Source: Sanguinoderma infundibulare
Lineage: Eukaryota; Basidiomycota; Agaricomycetes; Polyporales; Polyporaceae
Length of the DNA stretch: 64,000 nucleotides
Direction of reading: 5' to 3'
NCBI GenBank assembly: GCA_032821775.1
Contig: JAVLRN010000004.1
Coordinates: forward strand, 3,782,001 to 3,846,000
This document shows positions 24,015 to 35,415 of this stretch, piece after piece. The position numbers and the translations under genes were made by a program. The notes below the pieces were generated by a model. It was not told the origin of the DNA. It made no database searches and was given only the letters and a program-made list of their open reading frames with translations. Position 1 is the first letter of the stretch. Each line of letters opens with the position of its first letter.

Positions 24015-24613
24015 GGCCGAAAGTGAGGACGATGTGCAAGCTGTCCGAGTCTGAATTCGCTTTCCGTCCCCCGGCTGCAAACGGAATCCCGGCGTCAAAT
24101 GAGCCGCCTCCGATTGATCCATCTGGTTCGCTTCAATTTGAACCAGGGCCATAACCGAACTGAGACATTTGAACCAGACCAAGTAAATCACTTGGTAAGC
24201 TCGTGTTCTTACTACATACTTATTCACTAGGTGCGAGTTACACCCCTTCATAACGGTCATTACTACGCCACTGACCGTCATTATCAGGCATCCAAAGCGA
24301 AGATGAAAGCAACATCGTTCTACACAGCTAAGTACCTGGCTGCGCTCAAGCATGCGAGTCTGAGGCCCGGGAGCCACGCCTCTGAGGGAGGCCACGAAAC
24401 CCGAACGAAAAACTGCTCAGCAAGATATCAATTAAATCACTTCGAGGAAAGCTACAAGTAGCGCACAAATGCGGGTACGACGTTTGGTCATTGGTATGTC
24501 ATAAATGCAGGCACCGGTACGGACGTGTGGGTTCCGGTTCGGGCTCGGCTACGGACTTGAACGTACAAAAGCGCCAGAGCCGTCTCATAAGCGTGCACGG
24601 CGCACCTCTCGTT
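24015..24613. other. Intergenic, promoter of QCR6
   Basis: Upstream of QCR6 (-) and 3' of the MYND gene (-). No gene recognised. 24580-24613 retains sequence similar to the last-intron region of the MYND paralogues. Confidence 0.4.
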
Positions 24614-25792
24614 TTACAACCCACGAAGGGGGTAGCGGTTCTTCAGCAACCGCGTGTACTTCGCCGTGTTCGGCGCGAGCTTGACCAATCCCCTCGCGTA
24701 CTCCAACAGCTGCCCGCGCATACATGCCTCGTGGAGCTCGAGGGGATCGAGGCCCGTGGTCAACATCCGCTTGTACAGGTCGTCCAGCAGCTTCCTGTCT
24801 TGGTCGTTCTTGCAATTCGCGAAGCCATAGTCGATGGCGACAGATCGCGCAGGCGTCGGAGAGTCTCCACCGGGGATTGCGCCGCGGAGTCTTACGACGT
24901 AAAGCTTGAGGTACCAGACAGACTTGAAGGATCGCGGGGAACCGGCCATAACGTCGAGGAAGTGGCGCGGCCCCGACACGGGAACACGGTAGCGGTAGAA
25001 GAGGACCGAAATGGTCGACGTCTCGAACGCGGCGCAGAACTCGTCGAAAGTGCAGCGCCGGATCAGCTCCCTGTACGAGTGAGCGAGCTCCGCCTCGTTG
25101 CCGGCGACGAAGCCGAACTCCATCCACATGTCCTCCCCTTCCGGAGTACCAGGATGGAGGTCCGCGGGGATTAGGAGGATGACATAGAGACAGAAACAGG
25201 TCTTTCGGGGGAGGGGGAATGCGTGGAACTCCTCGTCGGGGTCGTGCGGGGAGCCGCCGATCAAAGCCCAGGCGTCCTGACTCGCCTTGTCTATGAACGC
25301 AGCGGAGGTCTGGCGAACCACCGCCTCGTCCACAGGCGATCCGTCGAGGATCCACTGGTGCTGGACGAGCCACGGGTAGCATGCGCCGCGGCTATCGGCC
25401 GGAAGGGCTTCGAAGACGCCCTTGACGCCTTCGAGAAGTCGTCCTTCCTTCCTCCACTTGCGCACCTCCTGCGGAGGAACGGCGTGGTGAACGATGACCT
25501 CGATCCACATCTCACCGACCATATTGTGGCCAGTGGGTCCCAAGGTCTTGGCAGCCAAGTCGAACCCGTAATCAATCCTGGTCTGTTCGTCGAAGGGGAC
25601 ACCAATGTCGAAGCATGCGCGGGCGAGGTGATAAGCGGTGTCGATCGGCTTATCTGTCTTGCAGTCGAAGATGTGGAGCAGCCAGTGTTGTTTCTGGCAC
25701 TCGGTGCTGCAGTACCAGACGTTCTTGCATCCGGCGCATCGTTTAGCGTTGGGGGCCTCGATGGAGCAACGGGTGCATTTGTGAGCCACCAT
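24614..25792 (-). CDS. MYND zinc-finger protein, inverted copy
   Basis: A single exon of 392 residues from MVAHKC. The MYND ligands are at the same positions as in the gene at 17805-19055, with CKNVWYCSTECQKQHW. All domain motifs are kept (MWMEFGFVAGNEAELAHSY, RSFKSVWYLKLY, DYGFANCKNDQD). It lacks the final intron: the frame reads RYPLRGL and stops, and the former intron sequence survives downstream as untranslated DNA (24550-24613). The start sits just after a predicted 5'UTR intron acceptor (AGTCGCAG). It is inverted relative to the two module copies and has no F-box gene next to it. Function unknown. Confidence 0.8.
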   Translation of the reverse strand: MVAHKCTRCSIEAPNAKRCAGCKNVWYCSTECQKQHWLLHIFDCKTDKPIDTAYHLARACFDIGVPFDEQTRIDYGFDLAAKTLGPTGHNMVGEMWIEVIVHHAVPPQEVRKWRKEGRLLEGVKGVFEALPADSRGACYPWLVQHQWILDGSPVDEAVVRQTSAAFIDKASQDAWALIGGSPHDPDEEFHAFPLPRKTCFCLYVILLIPADLHPGTPEGEDMWMEFGFVAGNEAELAHSYRELIRRCTFDEFCAAFETSTISVLFYRYRVPVSGPRHFLDVMAGSPRSFKSVWYLKLYVVRLRGAIPGGDSPTPARSVAIDYGFANCKNDQDRKLLDDLYKRMLTTGLDPLELHEACMRGQLLEYARGLVKLAPNTAKYTRLLKNRYPLRGL

Positions 25793-26867
25793 TCTGCGAC
25801 TAATCATCCATGAGATATATGCGATTGTGACCAGTGCAACACTAGAGACGTACCGTGAAAGGTGGAAGGTGGAATGAAGGTAAGGGATGACGACCCTCGT
25901 CAGTTGGGAGGCCACGGCGTTAGCTAGGGTTGTGTCAAGTCCAAGGCAAATCCCGATGACCTCTCTTCGGCGAAAAGCGTTCTTGATCGAGTCCTAGCGA
26001 ATCCGTTCGAGTGGTCACGTTTGATCAGTTCGCACAACTTGAATTATGGCGGAAGTCGTGCATGAGGTCGTTGAGCATTTTCATGCTGTCTACAAAGCTT
26101 ACGAGTTACCACAGAGCGTTCAGGAAGGGAGCAGACTGAGACTGTGGATCCTGGAACTGTTCGGGGTTCGCTCGAGTGCTACGTTCCCTGATGTCTGTCG
26201 GCCAGGTTTCAATAGACAGCGAGTACGTCATGAAGAAGGCATTTCCGTGATCTGCTGTCGTTCAGACATATGTAGTGAGAAGTTGGAGGCTGGAGACGGG
26301 GTTCTTGCTACTTGCCGAGCGGCTGTGCCACAGCGTTCCCACGCACAGACCAAGATGTCGATGACTTAGCACCGTGACTGAGATCCAACTCAGATCTGCA
26401 CTCTAGTTCGTACTACCACTCGGGTTCCTACAAAGTTGTTGAAGGGAGGAGGTGGCTAAGCTCCAGCAGCCCACCATGCATAGAATATTTACGCTGAACC
26501 AGGCTTTCACGTCTAGCTTGAACTCGGGCCCCCGGACCGCGAAATGACCACGCGGCTCACGCCACCTTCCTCAGGTGAGTTTATTCGTCAAGTCTCTTTC
26601 GATTTTACGATCCCAGTTTGCCTCTGGCTTGTCGACACGGACCATTTTCTGCGAGTGGTTCTGATGCGTAATGGTATGCCACACTTTTCACGAACTCGCC
26701 TCCTGCTTCAGAAGGAGTTATCCTGCGGCTGCGGCTCTGCGGCTGGCCGCACGCTTCGTTCTGTTTCAACACACACTCCCGGCCTTCGAAGCCTATGTGC
26801 GGCCGTTCTCTCCTCGTGGTCGCTGCCCTGGAATTATCCGCTTACACACGCGCTCCCTAGTCCCGCA
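25793..26867. other. Divergent intergenic region
   Basis: Shared upstream region of the inverted MYND gene (-) and F-box/propeller copy 2 (+). The 5'UTR intron of the MYND gene spans about 25793-25850. Nothing else could be supported. Confidence 0.4.
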
Positions 26868-28676
26868 ATGAATCTACTACACCTGGACGACGACACCCTC
26901 GTCCTCATTTTCGGATTCTTACCCGTCTCGTCAATCATCCTTCTGCGACAGGTAAACATGCTTCGCATTTCTCCAGAAACGCATCACTCAACATCTCCGC
27001 CGTTGACAGACATGCCACCGTCTGGCGAGCATCTCCACATTGCGCTTCATCTGGCGACAGGCGTGCATTGACCAAGTACTTCTCAAGGGCTACCCTTTCC
27101 CCATCCGCCAGCTCTCCACAGCACCCGCAATCGACCTCGAACGGTCGATCGTTCGCGCCCTGCGCCTCGGGGCATTCTGGACGTCCTCGAGCGAGAGCGC
27201 TGCTCCCCGGTCGCTCGAGTTTCAAGCGAGCATGGGCACCGGTGTATCGCATGTCCGATTCCTCGCAGGGTACGGCGGACGATATCTCGTCACGGTTTAC
27301 AAAGGCATCTGGTCCATGATATCCTGCTGGGATATCGGCGATCCCTTCCGATCGGCAAAAGTACGCAAAGTCGGGGATTGGTGCCCAAAGAATACCATCT
27401 TCTCCGGCTTCGCCGTGAATTCCGATCCGGACTCTCCCGGAGCGCTCGCTGTCGCGCTACAACACGGAGGGTGCGTCGCTTGCATTACTTCGCTCGACCG
27501 AGATGCTGATGGTTCGGTAGTGGTACGCAGAGCATTGAGATCCTGTCCGTCACGGGCGAGGATGGGTCGTCGTGCTTCAAGCCCATTTGCAACATCGCAA
27601 CGACGTTTCGTCCAATCGCACTGAAAGGGGACTTGATTGCGTTCAGCGATGATGGATCCGAGACAATTGTCATGAACTGGCGCGAAAACACGTTCGCTCT
27701 CCTCAAAGGCTCCCAGCGGCCGATCGATGAGCGGTTTCAGGTAGGCATCGGTACCAAACGCCTATTCTTCAGGGTGTTTGACCTGCGCTCGCAACAGTAT
27801 AATCGTTGCCTGCAGGTCGTCTTCGCCTACAAAAGCATCCTCGTCGTTCGCGCTCGCTCCATTGAACTGTTCCCGGAACCTGACCTTCGACCAGCCGAAG
27901 GAGAATGCGCCACATACGCGGCTGTCAGCTTTCATAGCTTTGGTTGGATTGATGGGGTGTCCGTCAACGCACAAAATGACCCGCTCGTCGATGCCCGTTG
28001 TGGGGGATTTCCGCAGGGACATCAGGCGCTCTCTATACTCCTCCGTGCCGAAAGCGACGATCCGTGGGCTTCGGACGTGCCCAAGTTAGAGCAATTCGTG
28101 CTCTCCCCAAACCCCGCCTTCGATCATCCTCCCGCGAGATCGCTAAACGTCTCCCACCCAGAGCAACGCGACGAACTACCACAGGCAGGAGATCTCCAAT
28201 CGGCCGCCCCAGCTCCCTACCTGTTTCCCCCAGTCCGCGCAGAACACACCTCGCCAACCGTCCGCGGCTTCCTCCGCTGCCGCGACATCGCGCTCGGGCC
28301 CTCGGGGGCCGCACTCTGGATCCAGCCACGCGCTGCTCGCATCGCGCATCTCACCGGGCTCGACGTGCACTCGTCTTTCACGCAGATCACGGACGGCATG
28401 AACCCGGACTACCAGCACCCGGACGACGTCCCCCTCAACCCAGGCGACCCGCATCCTAACGCGACGAGCCCCGCGCGCACGGCGGAATCACTCTGTGCGG
28501 CGGTGTTTGGCGGGCCGCTGCAGAGATGCCATCCTGATATGAAGATGCGGGCGAGGACGCTGTGGGTGCAGCAGAAGGAGAGCTGTAACTGGACTGCGTT
28601 CGACTATGACGAGGAGACGGGGCGGGTGGCGCTTGGGTCGAGCGATGGGAGCGTGACGGTATTGCACCTGGTGTGA
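26868..28676 (+). CDS. F-box-like protein with propeller-like C-terminus, module copy 2
   Basis: Exons 26868-26951, 27010-27470, 27521-27740 and 27816-28676 give 541 residues. Exons 1 and 2 have exactly the same lengths as in copy 1 (84 and 461 nt), and the introns sit at the same places. The F-box starts MNLLHLDDDTLVLIFGFLPV. The last intron (27741-27815) is 75 nt long and open in frame, so it could be retained; in copy 1 the equivalent intron is 74 nt. The last exon is longer than in copy 1, with an insert around LTGLDVHSSFTQITDGMN. A MYND gene follows at 29904 on the same strand. Confidence 0.75.
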
Positions 28677-29903
28677 TCCGAGCCTGAGGCGGCCGTCTTG
28701 GTGTCCTTGGTGTCCCTGGATGTTGGTGTCTGAATTCTGCTAGCGGTACGTGGACAATGTCCTCATGCTTTGACTGTCTGCCGAATCGTGTTGACAAGTT
28801 ACGTTTTCAAGCCCTCGCGGTAATTACTTTCTAGACGGGGCTGTATAAAATTAGATTGCGTTGAATTTGCGATCCTGTATCACCGGCGAAATCGCGCTCG
28901 GCGGTATGGTATGAAATCGAGCCCAAGGTGCACTGACGGCTCCGTCCTCGTCCTCGACGAGCGGACAGAGGCGGCGCTCGCGCGGGTCGGCTCGACGTGC
29001 GACGCTGCCGTCAATCCGCGGCTGGTCATCCGACTCGCCAAAGACACGACCCAGACCCTCCCCGATATCGGAGTGTTGGGGCTAGGGCGGAAGGCTAAGA
29101 CGCGAAGGTGGTCGTCGGAGGATGTCTGGGCTTGGGAGTTTCTCGCTTGAATTCTCGCTGTGCCGCGTCCCAATCTTCGGTTGTAAGTGTCTGCGCTGGA
29201 CATAATGACGACATATCAGGGTCTATGGTCGTGTCATGTTTGGCACCAAGAGGTATGGTGGAGATAGTCCAGTAGATTCAGCGTCCGTTCGCGTGAGCAC
29301 CCAGCCTGCTGCGTAAGGAGGAAGGCAAGAGAGGTTAGTCCACGTCCAGTACGTCCTCTGGATAGTGTTTTCGAATGTTCGTTGACCTTGACGTCTACCA
29401 GGGCTGGTCGACGTCCACCGGGCAAAGGAGGTGGCGAGCAACCACGTGCGGTGGTATGCCGTCCCCGACTCGTGTGGTAGTAAGTCATGTTCACGCCTCC
29501 TTGCATTGACGCTCTCTTTCGCGGCGACCTCGATCCAGACGTTTGCCTGTCGGTCTCGGTAGCATCCCAGCGGTGCGTTGACAACGATTGTATGACCAGT
29601 CGTCTCTTGGCTTTGTACAGAATCATATTGACATGCAAGGTCCTTAGTGACGCCAAGATCTACAGCGCTTCCACTGGGAAATACAGTTACATTCGTAGCC
29701 AGTGGATGTGGAGAGGATTTGGATCTGGCCGAGAACTTGGGATTTTCCGGACTTGCCTTGGGGCTGACATAACCATACCTAACGTCTCGCCCTCTGAGCG
29801 CGCCGCCACCCGTTACCTTCATCCCACTTCCCATCGTAGACGGTATGTCTCCAATGTTGAACTGGTCGCGATCGCATATAGCTCATGGATGATTAGTCGC
29901 AGA
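28677..29903. other. Module spacer and MYND leader, copy 2
   Basis: 29555-29790 matches 17440-17660. A 5'UTR intron is predicted, with donor GGTATGTCTCC and acceptor AGTCGCAG just before 29903. The spacer is about 800 bp longer than in copy 1; the extra part includes a small open frame at 28911-29150 (+) with no recognised domain. Confidence 0.5.
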
Positions 29904-31166
29904 ATGCTGGCTCGCAAATGCGCCCGATGCTCTATCGAGGCCCCCGACGCCAAACGATGCACAGGATGCACGCACGTCTGGTACTGCAGCACCGAGTGCC
30001 AGAAGCAACACTGGCCGCTCCACACCTTCGACTGCAGGACCGGAAAGCCGATCGACACCGCCTACCATCTCGCCCGTGCATGCTTCGGCAATGGTGTCCT
30101 GCACCACGAACAGACCAGGATCGACTATGGGTTCACCATGGCCCTCAGGGCATTGGGCCCCACTGGCTACGACATGGTGCGGGCGCTGTGGACGGAGGTT
30201 ATTGTTCACCACGCCGTGCCTCCGCAGGAGGTACGCAATTGGAGGAAGAAAGGACGACTTCTCGACGGCGTTAAGGGCGTGTTCGAAGCCCTTCCGCCCG
30301 ACAGCCGCGGCGCATGCTACCCGTGGCTCCTCGAGCACCAGTGGCTCTTCGACGCATTGCCTGTGGACGAGGCCATGATTCACCAGAATTCCGTTGCGTT
30401 GGTCGGGAAGGTAAATCGGGACGCCTGGACTTTCATCGGCGGCTCCCCGACGGACACCGACGAGGAGCTTAAGAACAAGGTCCTCGCATTCCCCCCCGCC
30501 CGAAGAAAGTCTTTCTGTCTCTATGCCACACTCCTATACCACGTGGACCCCCACCCTAGTACTCCAAAAGCGGAGGACATGTGGATGACGTTCGGCTTTG
30601 TCGCCGGCAACGAGGCGGAGCTCGCGCGCGCGTACTGGGAGCTGATCCAGCGCTGCACCTTCGACGAGTTCTGCGCCGCGTTCGAGGCTTCGAGGCTTCC
30701 TGCCCTTTTCGACAGTTACCACGTTCCCATACCAGGGCAGCGCAACTTCCTCGACGTCATGGCTGGTCCTCCGCGATCCTTCAAGTCCGTCTGGTACCTC
30801 AAGCTTTACGTCGTCGGACTGCTCAGTGCAATCTCGGGAGACTCTCCGACGCCTGCGCAATCTGTCGCCGCCGACTACGGCTTCGCGAACTGCAAGAACG
30901 ACCAAGACAAGAAGCTGCTGGACGACCTCTACAAGTGGATACTTTTCACAACTGGGTTCGATCCCCTCGACCTCCACGAGGCGTGCATGCGCGGGGAGCT
31001 GTTGGAGTACGCGAAGGGATTGGTCAAGCTCGCGCCAAACACGGCGCGGTACACGCGGTTGCTAAAGAACCGCTACCCTCTTAGTCGCGAGAGGTGCGCC
31101 GTGCATTCTTATGAGATGATTCTGACGCTTATGTACATTCAAATCTGCAGCCGAGCCCAGACTTGA
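29904..31166 (+). CDS. MYND zinc-finger protein, module copy 2
   Basis: Exons 29904-31093 and 31151-31166 give 401 residues, ending ESRAQT. The MYND finger reads KCARC, RCTGC, YCSTEC and a closing His and Cys, at the positions seen in copy 1. The conserved domain motifs are present with more substitutions (MWMTFGFVAGNEAELARAY, FKSVWYLKLYVVG). The final 57-nt intron and its acceptor (TCTGCAG) correspond to those of copy 1. Together with the F-box gene 1.2 kb upstream it forms the second copy of the module. Confidence 0.8.
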   Translation: MLARKCARCSIEAPDAKRCTGCTHVWYCSTECQKQHWPLHTFDCRTGKPIDTAYHLARACFGNGVLHHEQTRIDYGFTMALRALGPTGYDMVRALWTEVIVHHAVPPQEVRNWRKKGRLLDGVKGVFEALPPDSRGACYPWLLEHQWLFDALPVDEAMIHQNSVALVGKVNRDAWTFIGGSPTDTDEELKNKVLAFPPARRKSFCLYATLLYHVDPHPSTPKAEDMWMTFGFVAGNEAELARAYWELIQRCTFDEFCAAFEASRLPALFDSYHVPIPGQRNFLDVMAGPPRSFKSVWYLKLYVVGLLSAISGDSPTPAQSVAADYGFANCKNDQDKKLLDDLYKWILFTTGFDPLDLHEACMRGELLEYAKGLVKLAPNTARYTRLLKNRYPLSRERCAVHSYEMILTLMYIQICSRAQT

Positions 31167-32519
31167 ACCCACTCGTCGCCGTGCCCGTGCCTGCTTTCCA
31201 GACGTCGCACCCGGGTCCACCTTTGTGCAGTATCTAGTACCAAACTACCAAGCACCGTCTTGTCGTCTTGAATTTAATAAACCCCGGGCCTCCGAGCGGT
31301 TAAGTCAATATCCTACGGGGCTGCTGTTCCGTAAGGGCTTCTCGGCTTCCTTCTGACTCGGCGTCCCCAGGAGCGAATCAGCGATGACCAGTCCTTTCAT
31401 CTTCGAGCCAACTTCGTTTTGGATCCCGCAATGATGGTGAGCGGACGAGCATGCAAGGCTTACGACACTGGTATGAAATCGTGAAACTAGCACGGAGGCA
31501 GACGTCTGGGGGAGAAGCTGGGCGACGGCCGGCGCAGTGTTTCTCGGCGGGATAGGAAAGGGAATGCGGCCACCGTACATCGCGCCGAGCATCAATGAGA
31601 AATAATCCAGGAAGTATGGATCTCTAAGAAGAGAAGGGGAAATGTACCTGCAACAGCAAGGATAGCGACTACAAGGTTGGAAGAGCGTCATCTGCATTCG
31701 CCGAAGATAGTACGTAGCTTAAAACAAGTTGTTCCGCTCTCCGCATCGCAGGAAAGACGTCTTTGTGCCGCAGAGTCTCAACAGACCCATCCTCGTTACC
31801 GTAGACGATGAGGGATCGTGAGTGGTCGGTAGAAAGGGGGGGAATCCACGTCTTGCAGTTCGCACCCTGCTGGGTACGTATCTGAGACTTGAGCTTGTCT
31901 ACGGCGGACGTCGGGGTCATCGATGCTGGTATCAAGACGGATTCGAGTGTAGGGGAAATGAAGGGCTGAACCGATTATGCACGCCACAAGGTGCGCTCAA
32001 TCGATGCCTGCCTTGTCCTGCCAAACTGGAAGCATCGCGGATGGGTTGCAGCCTCCAATGTGTTCGGGGATCCGCTGGTGTCCCGCCGGTGCCAGCGGGG
32101 GAGCAGGCGGTGTGCACGTAATGATGAAGTTTCGGCACACAAGGTGTCAGCGCCGGCCGCCAAACTTAGCGGACGACTGGAAGCACACGTTGTTGAATGA
32201 GGGTTTTGATCTGCCATTGGGCAAGTGCCTGATGAACATATCAAAAGCATTTCAGCGAGGAAGTGTCTCACTTTCTTGAAGATGCGTGAGTGGGACAGTA
32301 CGAAGTGGATTGTGAACGGGCAACAGGAACGTGGAGGAACCCTCTTAAGAGTCTAAGATAAGGTCAGCTTATCCACGGCGAAAGTCACCATGACTTGATA
32401 AGCTCGAGCGTACAGGAAATTCAGACATCCAGGGGAACAGAAAAGCACCTCTCACATCGAAACGATTACAAAGTTGAATAAATCGAAGTCGCCGACTCAC
32501 CTGGTGACAGGGGGCTGCC
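31167..32519. other. Intergenic, no gene resolved
   Basis: A minus-strand open frame at 31669-31935 looks weakly coding, but no exon chain or domain could be found. The rest holds only short frames. Confidence 0.3.
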
Positions 32520-33110
32520 ATCAAGACATAGGCGGCCCGCTTGCTCGGATGGATGTCGAGCTCGAACCTTTCCGGCGACCTAACATGCAACCGTATACGT
32601 AAACTGAGGCGGGATCTATTAATTGTCAACCATGGAACTTTTGAGTTATCCGAGAGAGAATTACCAGAGAACCCAGTGACAGTGCCATTTTCCGCACTGC
32701 CCGGAGGCCGATATAATAACTCCAGCCTGCAGCCGATGAGCCCGAGCTTCTGTGGCATGAGCGGCGATGGTGGACCTAGGTACATCGTCACGAAGCTGAA
32801 GAAGCTCGAGGTTGTTCCTGGGTTGGCCGCACGTTGTTTGTTCGTATTTACGGACTCCTCGTTTAACTTGAAGGAGATCCTCGAATGAAGAACCTTCCGA
32901 GAGGCCACCCAGCGGCCGCCCCAACGAGATGGAACGGGAGTGAGTGGGAGAGAAGGACAACCGGTGGAGGGGAGAAGGAGAAGTACAAGCGAGTCGGACT
33001 CCAGGTCGGAAGTGCACGCGGACGGCGCTTGTTCATCCCGACCCTACTCCGACGAGCGCTTGCTCTCCTTGTCATTTTCTCTCCCTCGAATCGCGGCAGG
33101 ACCGTTGCCC
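32520..33110 (+). repeat. Decayed gene fragment, inverted partner at 48300-48715
   Basis: Shares GGCGGCCCGCTTGCTC and a long block around a SALPGGRY-like peptide with the minus strand of 48300-48715. The shared peptides include SNLSGDLTCNR (SNLAGDLTCNR in the partner), FSALPGGRY and GPRYIVTKLKKLE (GPRYIVPKLKKLE). The similarity resumes further on (33000-33040 against 48350-48400). Conservation at peptide level suggests both derive from one coding gene, which I cannot name. Neither copy has a complete reading frame. Confidence 0.55.
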
Positions 33111-33742
33111 CCACTCAGCTTGCGCACGAATCGCTCGTCCTTTGGTGCTATTTGAGGCTCGTGGCTAGTACGTGCTAGGTACCCTAGACCAACCAAAGGC
33201 TAGTCTCTGTCCACATGAGGCTGTCGAGTGCCACTCAAAGTCGACCGAACCCCGGATTGAAGAGCAAGCCGCCTCACGAAGCATGAGTGGACTGAGTTCT
33301 GACTAGATTCAAATGTGTGATCATCTCCGTACGTGAGTATCACTCAAATCCCATGCCTTCAGCGCTGACTTGAAGAAGTTCGCGTCTGCTCTGCGGGTAG
33401 GGACATGTCTCAGCCTGCTGCAGTCATCAATCAGAAACGTCGCTCATTCAAGACACGCCCTGAGCGAGGCGGTGAATGCCCTAATAGAAGCAGCAAGTTT
33501 GACTCCGCCGCTTCCTGGGAGAAGGCCCGATAGTTGGACGATGATCGGTATGTGGTCGTGCCCGAGTCCGATGCCAAAAGGTCTTGGGCGCCCCATTACA
33601 ACCCGGAACTTCGGTTTCCATTATTGTGAGTTTTCGCATAACAGTTGCTCCGTGCTCCCATGAACTGAACCTCTCGCCCTCAGTCCTTTCCGCTGACACA
33701 CTGCCCTACCATCTTACCCGATTGTGCCGTGAAGCGACTAGA
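33111..33742. other. Promoter region of methyltransferase
   Basis: No gene recognised. Confidence 0.3.
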
Positions 33743-34911
33743 ATGTCACCAGCAGTGGTCGACGGTTCAAACTACGTGATCCCAGCGGGGGAGGATGAGA
33801 AGCAACGGTCAGCACTAATCCCTGTGCGACATAGACAGCCTATGCTCACTGATCAGTTAATACAGGCTCGGGGCCCAGTACGTCCTGAAAAAGAGCATTA
33901 TAGGTTGGACAAGCGCAGTCCCTTCCTCTGTTGATGTCTCTCGCGTCGACCGCGTGCTGGACATCGCAGCCGGGACGTGCGCGTGGATTCTCGACTTGGC
34001 AAGCCATCCCGACGTACGAAAGCGGCTTAACGTCCCAGGACGAGATGCGACTGTTCCTCCCATCCACCTCTCTGCCTGCGACATCGATCTCAAGTTCCTC
34101 CCCAGTCCCGCGGTCACCGACCCGCTCGGGATCGCAACTTTCCAACAAGACGTCACGAAGCCGTTTCCACAGGAGCTCCACGGGACGTTCGACCTCGTGC
34201 ACATGAGCATGTTGCTCTTGTGTCTCACTGGGGAAGGATGGGTGTCCGCGCTGCGTAACTGTTGCCAGATTCTGAGTACGTCCCCCTCCCACTGTCATCG
34301 TGTCGGTGTGTTGAGCTGAGTGCAACGCAACCCAGAACCGAGTGGGCTTCTCATGCTCGAGGACGCGGATCCGGTCTTGTACACGGGTGTCGAGCCTCCT
34401 TCCGAGTGGGTCGGGGGACATGACCTCGACTCGTGTCTCAAGAACCCTGGGTGGATCGGCAAGGCGAACGCAATATACACGCGCACCTCGCTAGAGAGTG
34501 GGTTCATCGTCGAGTGAGCTGCTATTCGTTCACCAGCCCAAAGCACGATCTCGTATGCTGACGGCGTACTGTAGGCTCTCATACCGCCTTGGGGGACTGC
34601 TTTCAGATGCCGGATTTGCGATCGTCGAATCAAGGTGTTCTCCGATACCATGGGGGAGGCTCTGTTGCACGATGAAGGGTGGTGCCGGCGCAGACCTATC
34701 CGAGTATGCTGAGTTCACGGTGACGAACATGAAGCTCGTCTGCAAGCATCTCGCTGCATCGTTGCTCACGAAAGGAAAGCTCGTCTACCCAGATGGAACC
34801 CCTGTTCCGAACGAGGAGGCAATGATGGAAATGTTGGGCGAGGTGGAAACGAAGATGCGAGAGGAGGGGGCCTTCTCGATTGCATCGTATTTTGTCGCTC
34901 GGAAAGTCTAA
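33743..34911 (+). CDS. SAM-dependent methyltransferase
   Basis: Exons 33743-33807, 33866-34275, 34336-34513 and 34575-34911 give 329 residues. The SAM-binding motif I is RVLDIAAGTCAW (about 51-62), followed by ACDIDLKFLPSP as the acidic-loop region. Next come an FDLVHMSMLL segment and LKPSGLLMLEDADP. This is the class I Rossmann fold of the fungal LaeA/umta-like small-molecule or protein methyltransferases. The N-terminal NYVIPAGEDEKQRLGAQ is the usual lead-in of that group. The substrate cannot be read from sequence. No biosynthetic core enzyme is adjacent. A truncated paralogue lies at 62265-62425. Confidence 0.8.
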
Positions 34912-35059
34912 CGATGGCACAATGCACTGTATCCGAATCTACCTGTTCTGGCATTAAGATTTGTGAATGATACCAGCACGGACTGTGGGATCCAGAGTCA
35001 ATACGTTCCCAGAGATGCGCGAGAGCCACGCTCAGCGCCCATGAAATGCGGTTCCATGC

Positions 35060-35260
35060 ATGCATCCTGGGCATGGTTCCTGGACTCCTCGGGGTCTCTC
35101 AAGCCGCATCCTGATTACTATCAATACTGCTGCCTGGTGCGCACCCAGTGCGGTCTGTGTCGAGCGCTTCTGCGTTCCCTCGTCTTCCCTTCTGCTCTCA
35201 TCAACTTTCGCCGGCATTGATGCGCTCAGTTGTCCAACATCTGTTGGAAACCATCCATCG
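35060..35260 (+). pseudogene. Possible relic of a DUF6534-type C-terminus
   Basis: Translation gives RILITINTAAWCAPSAVC and STFAGIDALS, which resemble the last transmembrane segments of DUF6534 proteins in this window (compare LYTINSGAVT near 58630). Frames are broken and no upstream exons are found before the real DUF6534 gene at 35416. Confidence 0.35.
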
Positions 35261-35415
35261 GCGCCGAGCACCGATGACATCGCCATGTCTCGAAGTTTCT
35301 CTCGGACTGCCCGCCAGGCCCGGGTCTTCTCAAGACATGTCTTGCTTTCAAATTACTTATAGGTGGGAGTCCTGCGACGAAAGCGCCGCAGCGTCGCGTT
35401 CCACCCCATCCTGCC

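Noticed and set aside
28911..29150. 79-residue plus frame with a TDGS-like start as a second bL31m fragment
   Set aside because: Resemblance is limited to a few residues and lacks the TSPR and PLWN blocks.
31669..31935. 88-residue minus-strand frame as a gene
   Set aside because: No partner exon, domain or repeat relation was found.
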